Below, piece after piece: positions 1 to 11,190 of a stretch of DNA of 64,000 nucleotides (positions are counted from its first letter, which is position 1; each line of letters begins with the position of its first letter). The stretch spans positions 32,888,087 to 32,952,086 of the forward strand of contig NC_053149.1 in the NCBI RefSeq assembly GCF_016808335.1, read 5' to 3'. A program made the position numbers and the translations under genes. The notes beneath the pieces were generated by a model. The model had not been told where the DNA came from. It did not search any database and saw only the letters and a program-made list of their open reading frames with translations. The stretch comes from Panicum virgatum. Its lineage: Eukaryota > Streptophyta > Magnoliopsida > Poales > Poaceae.

Positions 1-32
1 AGGAATGGAACCTCGTCAATCCAGAACTCGCA

Positions 33-1748
33 CTAGCTGAACTTAGCATACAGCTGATGCTCTCTCAATCTCTGCAATACGAGTCTCAGATGCTCCTCAT
101 GCTCTTCTTCTGTCTTGGAGAAGATCAGAATATCATCAATGAAAATCACCACAAAGACATCCAGATAATCCATGAAGACCATGTTCATCAGATGCATGAA
201 GAAAGCCGGGGCATTAGTCAAGCCGAAGGACATGACCGTATACTCATATAGCCCGTACTTGCAGGTGAATGCCGTCTTCAGAATATCCCCAGGACGGATC
301 CTCAGCTGAAAATAACCCGAACGAAGATCAATCTTCGAGAATATACGAGCACCTCGAAGCAAATCAAAGAGATCCTCAATACGGGGCAGTGGATGCTTGT
401 TCTTGATAGTGACTACATTCAACTCCCGATAATCGACACACATTCTCTTCGAGCCATCCTTCTTATCTACCAGCAACATTGGAAAAGCCCAAGGAGAGAA
501 GCTGCGACGGATATAGCCCTTGGCTAGCAACTCATCAATAGTCTTCTTGACTTCTTCATGATCTATAGGTGCCATACGGTAGGGCCGCTTTGCAATAGGA
601 GCTGTGCCAGGCAAGAGATCAATACAAAACTCAATGGCGCGTTCAGGCGGCATACCTTGCAGATCATCCGGAAAGACATCCGGGAATTCGGACACCACGC
701 GAATACCGTCCGTGGGTCTAGCCTCCATCTGATGAAGAAATCTAGAAGGCTCTACTGCACTGATAACAACCTCTTGGCCACTGGAAGCTGATAGCAAGAC
801 TGTCCTCTGAGCACAATCTATCCGGACTCCCCACTTGGCCAGAGTCTCCATTCCCAGAATGACATCAATGCCCTTGGTGTCTAGCACCATCAGATCAGTA
901 CAGAACTCTACTCCCCTCAAGGAAACACTGACTCTCGGGCAGTAAGTGTGAGACCTCAACTGTCCTCCCGGTGAAGATACTAACAGGCACCTCTTTAATG
1001 TGCTAGTATGAATACCATGATGCTCGACAAAAGACTGAGTAATGAAGGAATGCGTAGCACCAGTATCGAAAAGCACTGTAGCTGGATATGAATTAACCAT
1101 GAACGTACCAATAACCACGTTGGGAGCCTCGGCCGCTGACTCGGCCATCACGTGGTTCACTCTGCCCTGAAGTGGCGCCCTGGGCTGAGCTGGGCGTCCC
1201 TGCTGTCCCGCCTGCGCCTTCCTGGGGCAAGCATTGGCGTAGTGCCCCGGCTGGCCGTAGTGAAAGCAGGTGCGAGGGGGTCCCTGAGCCTGCTGTCCGG
1301 TAGGAGCTGCCGGACGTGGAGCCTGCGGTGCCAGTGGAGCAGCACGAGCCGGAGGTGCCGGTAACCTCTGGCCCTGCCCCGCCTGCTGCTGCTGTCGAGG
1401 CGGGTACTGCTATGGTGGCCTCTGCTGGTACTACTGAGGAGGCCGGTACTGAGGCTGCTGGTACTACTGAGGCTGCTGGAGGCGAGGACGAGTGTTGCTG
1501 CCGGAAGCAACGGGGACAATCTTCCTCTTCTTGTCCTCCATCTCCAGGTGCTTGCGCTCAGTGTTGAGCGCGCTGTCAACCAGATGGTTGAAGTCGTCGA
1601 AGCAGAGGTTGAGCAGCGCGTACTGGAGGTAGTCCTCAAGGCCCTCCATGAAGTGCTCCTGCTTTTTGCGGTCATCCGCAACATCGCCAGGGGCGTAGCG
1701 GGCAAGCTGCAGAAAGCGATCACGATACTCCATGACTGACATAGTCCC
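33..1748 (-). pseudogene. Gag exon 2 - protease - RT (Tekay copy A), broken
   Basis: One minus-strand frame runs from the gag intron acceptor through the capsid part (YRDRFLQLARYAP), a Pro/Gln-rich stretch, a CCHC zinc knuckle, the aspartic protease (DTGATHSF) and the RT. RT blocks visible are [32 protein letters not shown] and the catalytic FIDDILIF. The frame has at least three TAG stops at about 1380-1466 in the Gln-rich linker, where copies E and I read CAG, and another TAG at 33-35, where copy I reads AAG (Lys). The enzyme would make Gag-Pol for retrotransposition, but this copy cannot encode it. The upstream exon also carries a frameshift. Confidence 0.88.
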
Positions 1749-1858
1749 CTGAAGTGACAAAGACAGATAGATATCGAAAGATTAACTCAAGATTCATAAG
1801 GATAGAACAAGGGGCATTAGCTCAAAAGGAACCGCTGAATGATTATATTTAAGATTAC
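1749..1858 (-). other. GT-AG intron in gag (copy A)
   Basis: The segment is 110 bp on the minus strand. It begins GTAATC directly after a Leu-Lys-Gln end of exon 1 and finishes in a pyrimidine-rich tract ending CACTTCAG, directly before the codons for Gly-Thr-Met-Ser. It is AT-rich between GC-rich exons and contains in-frame stops. The same segment with the same ends occurs in copies E (22596-22705) and I (59910-60020). Removing it joins the two Gag halves in frame. Confidence 0.8.
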
Positions 1859-2376
1859 CTGCTTCAGTGCAAGGAACTCCTTCTGCTTCATCTTCATAAT
1901 GCCCGCGGGGACGTTGTGGCTGCGGAAATGCTCATTGAACTGGAGCCAAGTGAGAGCCTCGCGGTCCTGAACTGGGTGGGACTCCCACCAGTCCAAAGCT
2001 GCCCCTCGCAGCTGTCCTGCTGTGTACAGAACTCTCTCCCGATCATCGCACTGGGCGATGTCCAGCTGACGCTCCACTGCACGGAGCCAGTCGTCAGCCT
2101 GAAGAGGGTCGGACGTGTGAGAAAACGTCGGCAGGTGACCCCTCAGGAACTCAGCATGCCTGTCGCGAGGCTGCGGCGGTGGAGGAGGCGGGGGCTGAGT
2201 GTGAGCCTGTTGAAGTGCCTGAACAGTGTTATTCAGGGTGGCCATCATCTGCATCTGGAGCTGGAATTACTGCTCCAGAGTCAAAGGCGGAGGCATCGGG
2301 ATCCCGGTCCCCTGGGTGTTCTGACCCTGGTTGTTCTGCCCCTGCTGGTCAGAACCACGCCTGGTGTTCACCATCT
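1859..2376 (-). pseudogene. Gag exon 1 (Tekay copy A), frameshifted
   Basis: The minus-strand exon starts at the ATG at 2376-2374 (MVNTRRGSDQQ) and ends with LALKQ at the splice donor. It contains the Retrotrans_gag core with DDWLRAVERQLDIAQ and AALDWWESHP. It is 518 nt, against 516 nt in copy E and 513 in copy I. The G run near 2339-2344 has six G against four in E, which puts the first codons out of frame, and a TAA interrupts at about 2272 where E and I read TAC. The product would be the N-terminal half of the structural Gag protein. Confidence 0.8.
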
Positions 2377-2925
2377 AATTTTGGACAAAAGAGTTCACGA
2401 GTAAGGATATTGCAGGAATAAATTCAGATGGATATGATAACTCTTTGCGGAAAAAGACTCAGCCATGATAAAGTAGACAGGATAGAGTGGACTGTTTTAC
2501 CCCCAACGATTTACCCATTTTATTAATTAATTAACTTTAGCATGAGAGTAATTTTCTCTAAACAAATTTAAACTACTAAGCTATGCAATCATTCAAAAAT
2601 CCAAATCAAACATGTAGCATAATAACAAGCAGACAATTTTCACAACTTAGCCGAGTTTAACATACGACTCGACTAACACAACGCGTCGCAGAACGTGCTA
2701 TCGTATTATTATACAAGGGTCACCTAGCTAATACTCATGGTGGTCAGGTGACTGATTCAGGCCAAATCTACGATAACTATTCTTCAGAGAGAGGAATCAA
2801 GGCAAGACGGGTAAAAATCATAGAATTCAAGGGGTATAATAGCGAAATAGTTTCAGCAGACAAGGATTGGAGAGAAGTCCTAAAACTCGACCAGTTCTAT
2901 CTAAGCTTCGTCCTACAGTCGATAA

Positions 2926-2938
2926 GGCTATGATACCA
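2926..2938 (-). other. Primer binding site, initiator-Met tRNA (copy A)
   Basis: Reverse-complemented, this reads TGGTATCATAGCC, three bases inside the 5' LTR edge. It matches the TGGTATCAGAGC primer site of Met-tRNA-primed elements apart from one G-to-T change. Copies E and I keep the unchanged form. Confidence 0.85.
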
Positions 2939-2941
2939 CTC

Positions 2942-5900
2942 TGTAACACCCGGTTTATAAAAGAACATAAACCGAGCAATCATATACGTACCAGGATCAA
3001 GTCACACGTATATACAACAGAATGAACAGTATATCACAGCACATATCACGAATAAGTCATAATAAAGCGAATACGAATGTTATTTATTACATTAATGACA
3101 AAATGTCTGATACAGCGGAAGCGAAGTACAAATACGATAAAAGAACTCTCCGAAGCTGAGCAGGGCGCCACAGGGACGTCGACTGGGAGACGAACACCTA
3201 GAAGTCCTCGTAGTCCTGGTAGCGCTGAGCGAACTCCCTCGTGTCGGCAGGAACTGAGCAACAGTAGCGTAGCCAAGAGGAAAAAGTAGAGAAGAGGCAA
3301 GAGTGAGTACACAACTTGTACTCAACAAGTATAACACAAACTATGAGGCTCTAGGTTGGCTGACTCAACTGCTTTAGCTTTTAAGTGTTGGCAAAATTTT
3401 ATTAAAGCTATTTACTACGAGTTGATGAATTACCATTAACCCAATTACATAGTAATTAATCAGAATTAATTATGTAACTACTGAGAACCATACCAAAACC
3501 ATACCAAGGTAACCCGAGAGGCACCTCCCTCGTCGGAAGGAGACAACCCCACTAATCAAAAGGAGGATCTGGGCCGCTCATAACCGTGAGCACGGCTAGT
3601 ATACCAATTTTACACTCTGCAGAGGTTGCACATCTTTACCCACAAGTCGTGAGCTACGCTAGAGGTTCATCACACTTCCTTAGGTGAGATGGCTAGCGAC
3701 TCACTACGAGGCCATTACAAAGAATCTCGTTTGTAAGGCGTAACCGCGAGAGTTAGGTCAGCGACGATGGGGCCCACCTCACGGGGGTGCAAGCACAGGT
3801 ACACAAACCAAGCACAGACCAGCCGGAGGAGCAGGGACCATTGAAGCTTACTACTCTTGCCCCGCAGGTAAGTTACTCCAAACCAAAAAGACCTAATTAG
3901 TAAGCCAAGTCTATCCCATTCTAGCCTTGTGGTAGCGCTGTTGTCCCAGGTTGTCGCTCTATGAACCGGTCCTTATGGAGAGTGGCCAACCAAGCACTAA
4001 GCACCGTGCTGGCCCCCTAAACCATGTTTCTACAAAAACCATCTTTTAACGAGACGTGAGCCACTCATCCACACAGAGGGCCACTCTCAGAATTAAGTTC
4101 AAGTAAACCATTAATCAAATTAATTAAAAAAGGACCAGAGTGTGTTATAGCGCAGCAACCTAGCACAACTAACCGAAATGCAACCCAAGGATATATATAA
4201 AGGATATAAAGTGGCTAGGAAATCCTTATAGGCATATAGTATTAAAATGCAGTATGAAAATGTATTTAAAGTGATAGGTTGTTCATGTTACACTTGCCTT
4301 CCTCGTACTGCTCCTGCTGCTGCTCAAAGTGCTCGGAAGACGGCTGCTCCGAGTACTGGTACTGGGGCTCCTCAGATGAATCAGCGTCTACTCACGAACA
4401 CATGGCCAAAACAATGCACAAAAATAAGCATACAAGCAAACACTAACAAAAACTAAGAAACAAAACATCAATACATAAAAACAGCAAGAAAAACTAGGCT
4501 AAAACTATTCTACGTGTTACAACGATCGCGTGGACATAAAGAACGCCTAAAACGGAGCTAACGCATAATCTAGGCTAAAAACAAGGTTCAGGGGCTTATT
4601 TGTAATAAAAACAGGGTTCCAGGGACTTTTCTGCTAAAACCGAGGGCCTAGACGTAATTAAACCTTAAATCTAAGGGCTAGTGTGCAAAAGTCCAGGCGC
4701 TGGACGGCGGGTTAAATTTTAAAGAAGCTCAGGGGGTAAAACGCTAAAAACAGGACCTCTGCGTAATTATTTTTGAATAGGATCGGACTGCGGGTTGATT
4801 TAGGCAAAGTTGGGGGTCTCTTTAGGAAAAGAGCCAAGCCGAACCGTTACGCGTGGTTTTCGGCCGTTGGATCTAGATCTGATGGCTTGGATCTAAACGG
4901 CTTGGGTTCTAATCTCGGCCGTCCATCCGATATCGGGCGGCCAGGGCGGATCGGGCGCGTGGGGGCGGCGCGGCTCGCCGGAACTCCCTGTTCCGCGGCG
5001 GCGCATGGCCGGAGAGGGCCAAAGCGGTGCCCTAGGGGTCGGTTTGGGCCGTGGTTTGGCCGGGGAGGTAGACCGCGGCATGCGTAATCCACTGGGGTGG
5101 TTATCGCGGTGCTGCGGTGGGGCAAAGCAGGGCGCATGGCGTGGAGGCGGCTCGGCGTGGCGGCACGCCGCCGGCGGGAGCGTCTTCGTGCCGCGTGGGT
5201 GGGCCTCGGGCTAAAATAGCTAGACCAGAAGGGAGGGGTGGTTTTTGCGTGGCTCACCGAGGTTCGAATCGGGGGATGGTGTGGCGCAGGGTGTCGGCGG
5301 CATGAACCTGGCGGCGGAGCTCGACGGAGCGTGGCGACGGGGTCGACGCGGGGCGCTTCCGGGTGCTGGATCTGCCGGAGGGGTTCGTGCGGGTCCTGCG
5401 AAGGTGGTCCAGGGGCCAAATAAGTCCGGTGGTCACCGGAGGTGACGAATTGAGTCGGAGCAGGGGCTCACCGGCGTGGAGGTCGCGGCGGCGCTCCGCT
5501 CCGAGCAGAGGCAAGGCGGCAGCTAGGGTTGTGCGGCGCGCTGATAGGGGGAGGGAGCAGGGGGGTCTCGGTGGGCTTAAAGGGGGCGCCCGGGATCTCG
5601 GGCGGGCGTGCCCCGGAAGGAAAGGCCGGCGTGGATGGAGGGATTACGGCGCGGCCGTTGCGCGGCGAGGAAGGCGGGGATAGGGATGACGAGTGGGACC
5701 CACTGGTCAGCGGCGGGGCGAGCGAGAGCGGCGACTCGCTGGGGCGAGCGGGGTGCGGGCCGCGGCGCTGGCTAGTGGGGTCAGGCGCGAAGGGGGGGCG
5801 ACGCAGTTGCGAGCGGGCTGAGCGGGGTCCTGCTGGGCCGAGTGGGGACTTGGGCCGCGGGGAGAGGAGCGGGGGTGGCGAGCTGGGCCGGCCGGGTTGA

Positions 5901-6286
5901 GCCGAAGGGGAGGAGGTGGGCCGCTCGCGAGTGGGCTTGGGGAAGGAAGGGAAGTGTGGGCTGTTGGGGTTCTCGGGCCGGGTCTGGTTGGCTTGTTGTG
6001 TTTGGATTCCTTTTCTAATTTCTTTTGCATTTCTAAATCTAATCCTAATTCAAACTCAAGGCAAATGAATTCAAATTTAAATTCGAATTCACACAAGCAC
6101 TCAACAAAATAAAAAAATGCTCCAGCATGATGCAACAACAAAAAAAAATTAAACCTATGATAAATTTTAATTACTTATAGAACAAAATTGAATTAAATGC
6201 CCTACTAAACACAATAAACCTTAGAAATTTAAATAAAGCCAATTAAATTTATTAATAAATGCTGAAATTTAAAATAGGGTGTTACA
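2942..6286 (-). repeat. 5' LTR of Tekay copy A
   Basis: The LTR is 3345 bp, with perfect 10 bp inverted ends (TGTAACACCC on the plus strand at 2942, GGGTGTTACA ending at 6286). It shares its AT-rich outer ends, its central repeated block (about 3370-4250) and a very GC-rich promoter-proximal block (about 4780-5990) with the other Tekay LTRs here. On the minus strand it carries two coding-like segments, a Gln/Glu-rich one at 4290-4384 and one at 3198-3253 ending YQDYEDF-stop, also present in the sister LTRs. Many long GC-driven open frames occur on both strands and are not counted as genes. Confidence 0.93.
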
Positions 6287-7631
6287 TTTCCTCGATCATG
6301 TCTAAAAAGATAGACATCATGCACCACTGAAACAATGCAGGAGCGTTACAAAGCCCAAAAGACATCCTCCGATAAGCATAGGTTCCATATGGGCAAGTAA
6401 ATGTGGTCTTGCTTTGATCATCAGGGTGGATGGGAATTTGGTGATAACCGGAATACCCATCAAGGAAACAGAAGAAAGAATGCTTAGCCAACCGCTCTAA
6501 CATTTCGTCAATGAAGGGCAGCGGAAAGTGGTCTTTTTTTGTGGCTGAGTTAAGTTTCCGATAATCTATGCACATCCTCCACCCCGTGACAGGTCTTTGA
6601 TGTATGAGTTCATTTTTGCTGTTTTGAATGATCGTCATACCTCCCTTCTTTGGTACAACTTGTACCGGGCTCACCCACTCGCTATGTGGCACGGGATAAA
6701 TGATCCTGGCGTGTAAGAGGTTAAGGACTTATTTCTTAACGACATCTCTCATCATATTGTTTCGCCTACGCTGAGGCTCCCTAGAAGGTGTGCAGGTAGA
6801 GTTGATAGGGATACGATGAGCGCAAAGGGTAGGACTGATCCCTTTTAGGTCCTCGAGTGAATAGCCAAAGACAGATCTATGCTTTTCTAATACGGCTAAG
6901 AGTTTAGCCGTCTCCTCGTCGAAAAGGTGACTACTAATGATGACGGGAGTTTGTGTGTCACCATTGAGGAAAGCATAGCGAAGACCGTCGGGAAGGACTT
7001 TTAGTTCTATTGGAGGTCGTGTTGGCTTCTCGTGAATGGGCAGTTCAAGTTTTTCCTCTAAGTCATCCTCATCTTGGATGAAGAGTTCAGCATCTCGTTC
7101 TAAGGAGGGCTTAGAGTCATCTTCTGGCATAACTGCCAACACTTCCTCAATTTGTCCTTCTTGGGGAACAGATTCGGCCATGGAGTTTTTGGCTTGGCCG
7201 ATAGGCAAAGTGAATGGTTTTCCCCCAAGAGACACCTGAAGTTCTCCTAGATTAAGAACATCTAGGAAGAGCTTTTCTACGGGATGCCCTATCAAGATGT
7301 TGAAGTCCTGGACTTTGAAGACATTGAAGTCTAGAGATATCTCTATTTGCTTGTGCCAAACTGGCACTTCGTGCATAATCCCAATCCCTCTTAATGTGGA
7401 ACGTGGTCCAGTTCTAAGGGATTTTGTAGTTGGAGTAACACGTCTTTCGCCTAAGCGATCAGAAGCGAACAAAGCAGAAATAACGTTTACTCCAACCGTG
7501 GGATTGTAAAGAGCTGTGACTGCAGTCCCTTCTATGGAACATGGAATGGTTAAGGAGGGGACATGAAATTGGATTATTTCAGAAGATGTTTCCCCTTCCT
7601 GTACCCATTCGTTGCTCATGATAGCGATCAC
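6287..7631 (-). pseudogene. Athila-like protease-like region and RT N-terminal part (copy B)
   Basis: The minus-strand frame is open from about 7631 to 6287 except for a TAA near 6731, where the context suggests a former Glu codon. The first third has a retropepsin-like fold signature (FHVPSLTIPCSIEGT, then ALYNPTVGVNVIS), but the Asp-Ser/Thr-Gly triad is replaced by Asn-Pro-Thr-Val-Gly. An acidic linker follows, then RT with PHSEWVSPVQVVPKKGG, CIDYRKLN, FLDGYSGYHQIPI and YRRMSFGLCNAPALFQ. It ends at DMIEEM, just before the catalytic YxDD-type block, where copy A interrupts it. Without the rest it cannot make an active RT. Confidence 0.85.
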
Positions 7632-7758
7632 CCTTTTTACGGTCTCTCTAAGGGAAGCCTTATCGAGACCGCCCGGTGGGTCTAAAGGGACTGGAGGCCT
7701 TTTCTGGAAGGGATATAATGTGGTATTGACAACGTCATAGAATATATCCTCCTCGATG

Positions 7759-8550
7759 TTAAACGGGAATTCCGGAGGCAGAATTTCTTCCTCCTCCTAG
7801 GTCTTCTAGTTCAGGGGAATGTCTGGCCGATAATTCGTCATGGGTTACTAAAGAGTGAATGGGCTCAGCTATCGAAACTTCCTCCTGGCTTGAAGGTTGT
7901 ACTACTGGGAGGGGTTCTATGAAAGAGGTGTTCTCCAGGATACGATCCAAGAGTGCCACCCCTTCAGAAGTGGTTTTATAGGTGAAAGATCCCCTAGCGG
8001 TGATATCAAGCTATTGGGTTGTGTCATTGTTCAGCCCCAACCAGAAGTGCTGAAGTAGCACATGGTCGGGAATAGACAAGTCTGGGCCGGCATGTGTGAG
8101 TTTTGAGAATCTAGCCCAGGCTGTCCCAAGGGTCTCCTTCTCATCCTGACGATAGTCAAGGATTTCTTTACGTAGGGAAGCGATGTGAGAAATAGGGAAG
8201 AATGCGAGACAGAACCTGTTCCGCAATTCCTCCCATTCTCCATTTACCTTTCCTACATTATGGGTGTACCATTGTTTCGCTTTCTCAGCAAGGGAGAAAG
8301 GAAATAACTTCCACCAAAGTGTTTCTTGTGCCATGCCTGCAATGGACAAGCAAGAGCACATTTGCTCGAACTCTCGTAGGTGGTGGTAGGGATTTTCTAG
8401 CTCATATCCTGAGAAGGGTTGTTCCCGGACTATGGCTATGAAGCCAGGGCGGATTTCAAAGCCTGAAGCTGTGATTGGCTTGGATGACTGTGGTGGCTCT
8501 AAGAACTCGCCCGAGGGAGTAGAGAGTTGGTGGATAGAAAGGGTATCCAT
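7759..8550 (-). pseudogene. Athila-like Gag (copy B)
   Basis: The start is the ATG at 8550-8548 (MDTLSIHQLS). The Retrotrans_gag core is clear: YHHLREFEQMCS, PFSLAEKAKQWY, EELRNRFCLAFFP and LSIPDHVLLQHFWLGL. A TAG at 8011-8013 interrupts the frame, which continues with LDITARGSF and an acidic tail to about 7759. Between here and the protease frame (7632-7758) the reading frame is disturbed. The protein would form the particle core of the retroelement. Confidence 0.82.
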
Positions 8551-8631
8551 GGAATAAGGATAAAAAGAAAAGAAAGGATAAAAGAAAAGATACACGAGCA
8601 ACTAGGTTCGAAGACAACTACGGCAACCGTT

Positions 8632-8650
8632 CCCCGGCAACGGTGCCAGA
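8632..8650 (-). other. Primer binding site, Asp-tRNA type (copy B)
   Basis: On the minus strand it reads TGGCACCGTTGCCGGGGAA, complementary to the 3' end of plant tRNA-Asp with one mismatch (A for G). It lies eight bases inside the LTR, as in Athila/Tat elements. Confidence 0.8.
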
Positions 8651-8658
8651 AATGCTTG

Positions 8659-9911
8659 TTGGTATTTTTTAACTCTTATAGAGAAGTCCGCAAGCGCACA
8701 GAAATACCATTGTAGCACTTCACCCGGGAGTATTTAGGGTATCGTATTTTCCACGAGGAAGGGGTGTGTAACTGTCTTCTATCTACATTACCCCGAAGAA
8801 GATAAGAGATAAAGAGACCTTAGGGTAGTGTGATTCTGATCTATGGATAGGTTCAAGCGAAGATACACTAATGTTTCCACTCGATCACTTCAGGCACCGA
8901 TTTGACCCTGGTCTGCCAAGGAATATCCGGTATCGCTCTATGTCGTACCCAGGCGGGGGGGGGGGGGGGGGGGAGTGCACTAGCCACGCAGACTGTCTCC
9001 GTAGCGGACGGACAGGGCTGTCACCACCTGCCGTCTACCCCACAATACTATCTGAGTATGAGACAAACAAAGGTAATCTAAGGCCTAGACACCACGCCTA
9101 TGCCTTCAACTACTACTCTAGAGTTGCGTAGTGTTATCCGATCTTTATCAGGGGCCCTCTTCTAGAGTATCCGCTACGAGAACGGACGATGAACCCACGA
9201 ACGAATGAGAACAGAAGAATAACTTTACTAGAACTCACAAAATAGAAGAACCCGGATATGTACTCCAAATGTACCGTATCCGTAGAGGTACAAAGCCGAA
9301 GAGACGCCGACAAGTCCGGCTCTTCTCCGCACTCCTTCCTCACACACTCCCTAGGCTAATGATACAAAGAGGTAGAGCCTCTCTACTCTTCTCCTTCACA
9401 TATCAAATGGTGTGTGTGTGTGAGAGAGGTTGAGGGAGCCCCCTTTTATAGTCTTCAAGGTCGATTCCTGCCAAAAGCATATATGGAAGGTGATCAGGAG
9501 GAGTAGGGGGCACGCACATCGAAGTGCACCTGGACGGGAGGCCGGCCAGGTTCGGCCGACCCATGGGGTCGGCTGGCCCCACCTAGTCGCCTCTCGTCCT
9601 TATCTTCCTCGGGGAGTCTGATCTGTGGGCCCATGTCAAGATCCCGTGGTGTATTTGCCTTGGTTCCCCTGTTTTCTCTGACATGTGGGCCCTCCTTGTA
9701 AGTGACATGTTTCAGTGTGGATCTTTTGTGCATTTTTCCTCGTGTTCACTTGTTTTTTCCCTCTTTTACAAATGTGGGTGCTTGCAGATGACAATTCACC
9801 AAAACTAGTTGAAATGGTTAGTTGTAAGCCCTATATCTACGTTTGGTGATTATTTCTGATAAAAAGCTGCAAGAGTTGATGGTCGAAAATGACACTTAAG
9901 GACCGTCAATA
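8659..9911 (-). repeat. 5' LTR of Athila-like copy B
   Basis: The plus-strand ends are TGTTGGTATTTTTTAA and TTAAGGACCGTCAATA. The LTR is homologous along its length to the LTR of copy C (15104-16327), with terminal CA changed to TA. It includes a run of 19 G at 8955-8973 and a short GT repeat near 9411. A minus-strand TATA-like stretch lies near 9440-9450 (CCCCTTTTATAG on the plus strand). No coding potential is seen. Confidence 0.8.
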
Positions 9912-10256
9912 GTGCGTAATACCCTACGTCCTGTGTTCGGGGTTGTATTAGGGTTTGTGGAATGCTACGAAGAAGAAGCCCTCTATGGGTCTGCCTATGC
10001 CTCCTTTATATAGACTAGGAGTCATAGGGGTACAAGGAAGATATGCTCGGGATGTTTTACAAGGAAGAAGGTCGATTAAGATCCCTAGATATCCGGGCTT
10101 CTAGTTGGAATCTTCCATCTTGGTCTACTGAAGATCCTTTCCATGTACAGTCGAGTCCCTGCACGCCGAGTAGTCGTAGCCGAGTCACCGAGCAGGGTAG
10201 TCGCCCGGACACGGGGACCCCACTCGGCTGGGAGGTATATAGATCTACCTCCATCA
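9912..10256 (-). repeat. Tat-like LTR fragment, interrupted by copy B
   Basis: This 345 bp is homologous, in reverse complement, to the first ~350 bp of the LTR of Tat element L (40113-40586): the block with GGAGGTAGATCTATRTACCTCC, the cluster of ACTCGGC-type motifs, the GGATATCTAGGGATCTTA segment and the CCACAAACCCTAATACAACC segment. Its outer end (TGATGGAGG on the minus strand) abuts the broken integrase of copy C at 10256. Its other end is interrupted by B at 9911. The rest of this element should lie left of the window. Confidence 0.75.
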
Positions 10257-11190
10257 CCCAATGTGCCCTGTGTTCTAGCTCAACAGGCAAGTGGCATTTT
10301 TTCCTTATACTAGCTGATAGGGTGACATTCCCAATGGTGTTTTGTATGCAGTCCGATATGCCCAAAGTGCATCGGGTAGGTTCAGCTTCCATGATTTCCC
10401 CATCTCCTGTACTGTCTTTTGCAGAATGTTCTTGATTTGTTTATTTGATGTTTCTGCTTGACCATTGGTTTTGGGGTGATATGGAGTTGCGATGTTGTGT
10501 TCTGCACCAAGCTCTTTTAGGATGTTTCGGAAGGTCTTATCAATGAAGTGAGACCCTCCGTCACTTATCACCATCCTTGGTGTTCTAAAATGAGGAAAGA
10601 TAACCTCGTGGAACATCTTTCGAGCATGCTTGGCATCGGTAGCACAACAAGGCATTGCTTCTACCCACTTGGACACATAATCAACTGCCACTAAGATGTA
10701 TTCACTGTCATAGGACTTTGGGATGGGTCCCATGAAGTCAATGCCCCAAACGTCAAATAATTCTATCTAGAGATTGTTCTGCAGGGGCATTGCATCTCTT
10801 GTAGTGATTCCTCCATGGTGCTGACATATTCGGCATTTTCGGATGAAGTCTTTGGTGTCCTCGTACATGGCTGGCCAAAAGAATCCACTTTGCCAGATCT
10901 TGGCCTGAGTACGATATACACCATAGTGTCCGCCATATGGTGCCGCATGACATTTCTCAATGATTCTCATTCCTTGGGCTATGGGTACACATCTTCTCAG
11001 CAAGCCATCAGCACAAACTCTGTATAGGTATGGATCGTCCCATAGGTGGCGTCTACTTTCGTAGACCAGCTTCTTCTTGTTTTCCCTTAGTGGTACATAC
11101 CCAGCAACCATAAAATTCACAATATTTGCATACCAGGGTGTGACGTCCGTTACCTTCAAGAGCATGTCACCCCTGGAGGAAGTCATTTAT
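10257..11190 (-). pseudogene. Integrase (copy C), truncated
   Basis: The minus strand encodes an HHCC zinc-binding domain (about 10767-10960: ECH..H style residues, KCRICQHHGG). After a TAG near 10770 comes the integrase catalytic core with D in [15 protein letters not shown] in [10 protein letters not shown] and E in [13 protein letters not shown], so the DDE triad is present. After SPYQLV a frameshift occurs. The next family block, CHLPVELEHRAHW, continues to about 10257, where the Tat-like LTR cuts it off. The enzyme would insert the cDNA into the genome. Confidence 0.83.

Larger units (their letters stand above)
1..6286 (-). mobile_element. Tekay-type Ty3/gypsy chromovirus, copy A (partial)
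   Basis: This is the 5' part of a minus-strand LTR retrotransposon cut by the left window edge. Reading right to left it has a complete 5' LTR (2942-6286), a Met-tRNA primer site, an untranslated leader (2377-2925), gag exon 1, a 110 bp intron, gag exon 2, protease and most of RT. RNase H, integrase and the 3' LTR lie outside the window. It sits inside the RT region of Athila copy B, so it is younger than B. Its right flanking 5 bp, the candidate target-site duplication, is TTTCC (6287-6291); the left copy is not visible. Assignment to Tekay/Del rests on near-identity to copies E and I, which retain a chromodomain. Confidence 0.92.
6287..9911 (-). mobile_element. Athila-like Ty3/gypsy element, copy B (partial)
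   Basis: This minus-strand element keeps its 5' LTR (8659-9911), Asp-tRNA primer site, gag, protease-like region and the first part of RT. The rest was separated by Tekay copy A, which begins at 6286, and lies beyond the left edge. It is inserted in a Tat-like LTR fragment (9912-10256). The RT sequence, gag type and primer site match the Athila branch of Ty3/gypsy elements. Confidence 0.85.

Noticed and set aside
1157..1723. 188-codon minus-strand open frame, Arg/Ser/Thr-rich, in copy A and counterparts in E and I
   Set aside because: It is a shifted frame of gag exon 2. The correct frame gives the YRDRFLQLARYAP and CCHC blocks, though broken by TAGs.
2942..6286. Copies A and I considered as two ends of one rearranged element
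   Set aside because: Both carry a gag, leader, primer site and 5' LTR of their own on the same strand, so they are two separate insertions.
8941..9010. GGTTCGAATC-like and G-rich patches here and near 5265 considered as tRNA T-arm remnants
   Set aside because: No acceptor, D-arm or anticodon arm can be folded around them. They are isolated matches in LTR sequence.
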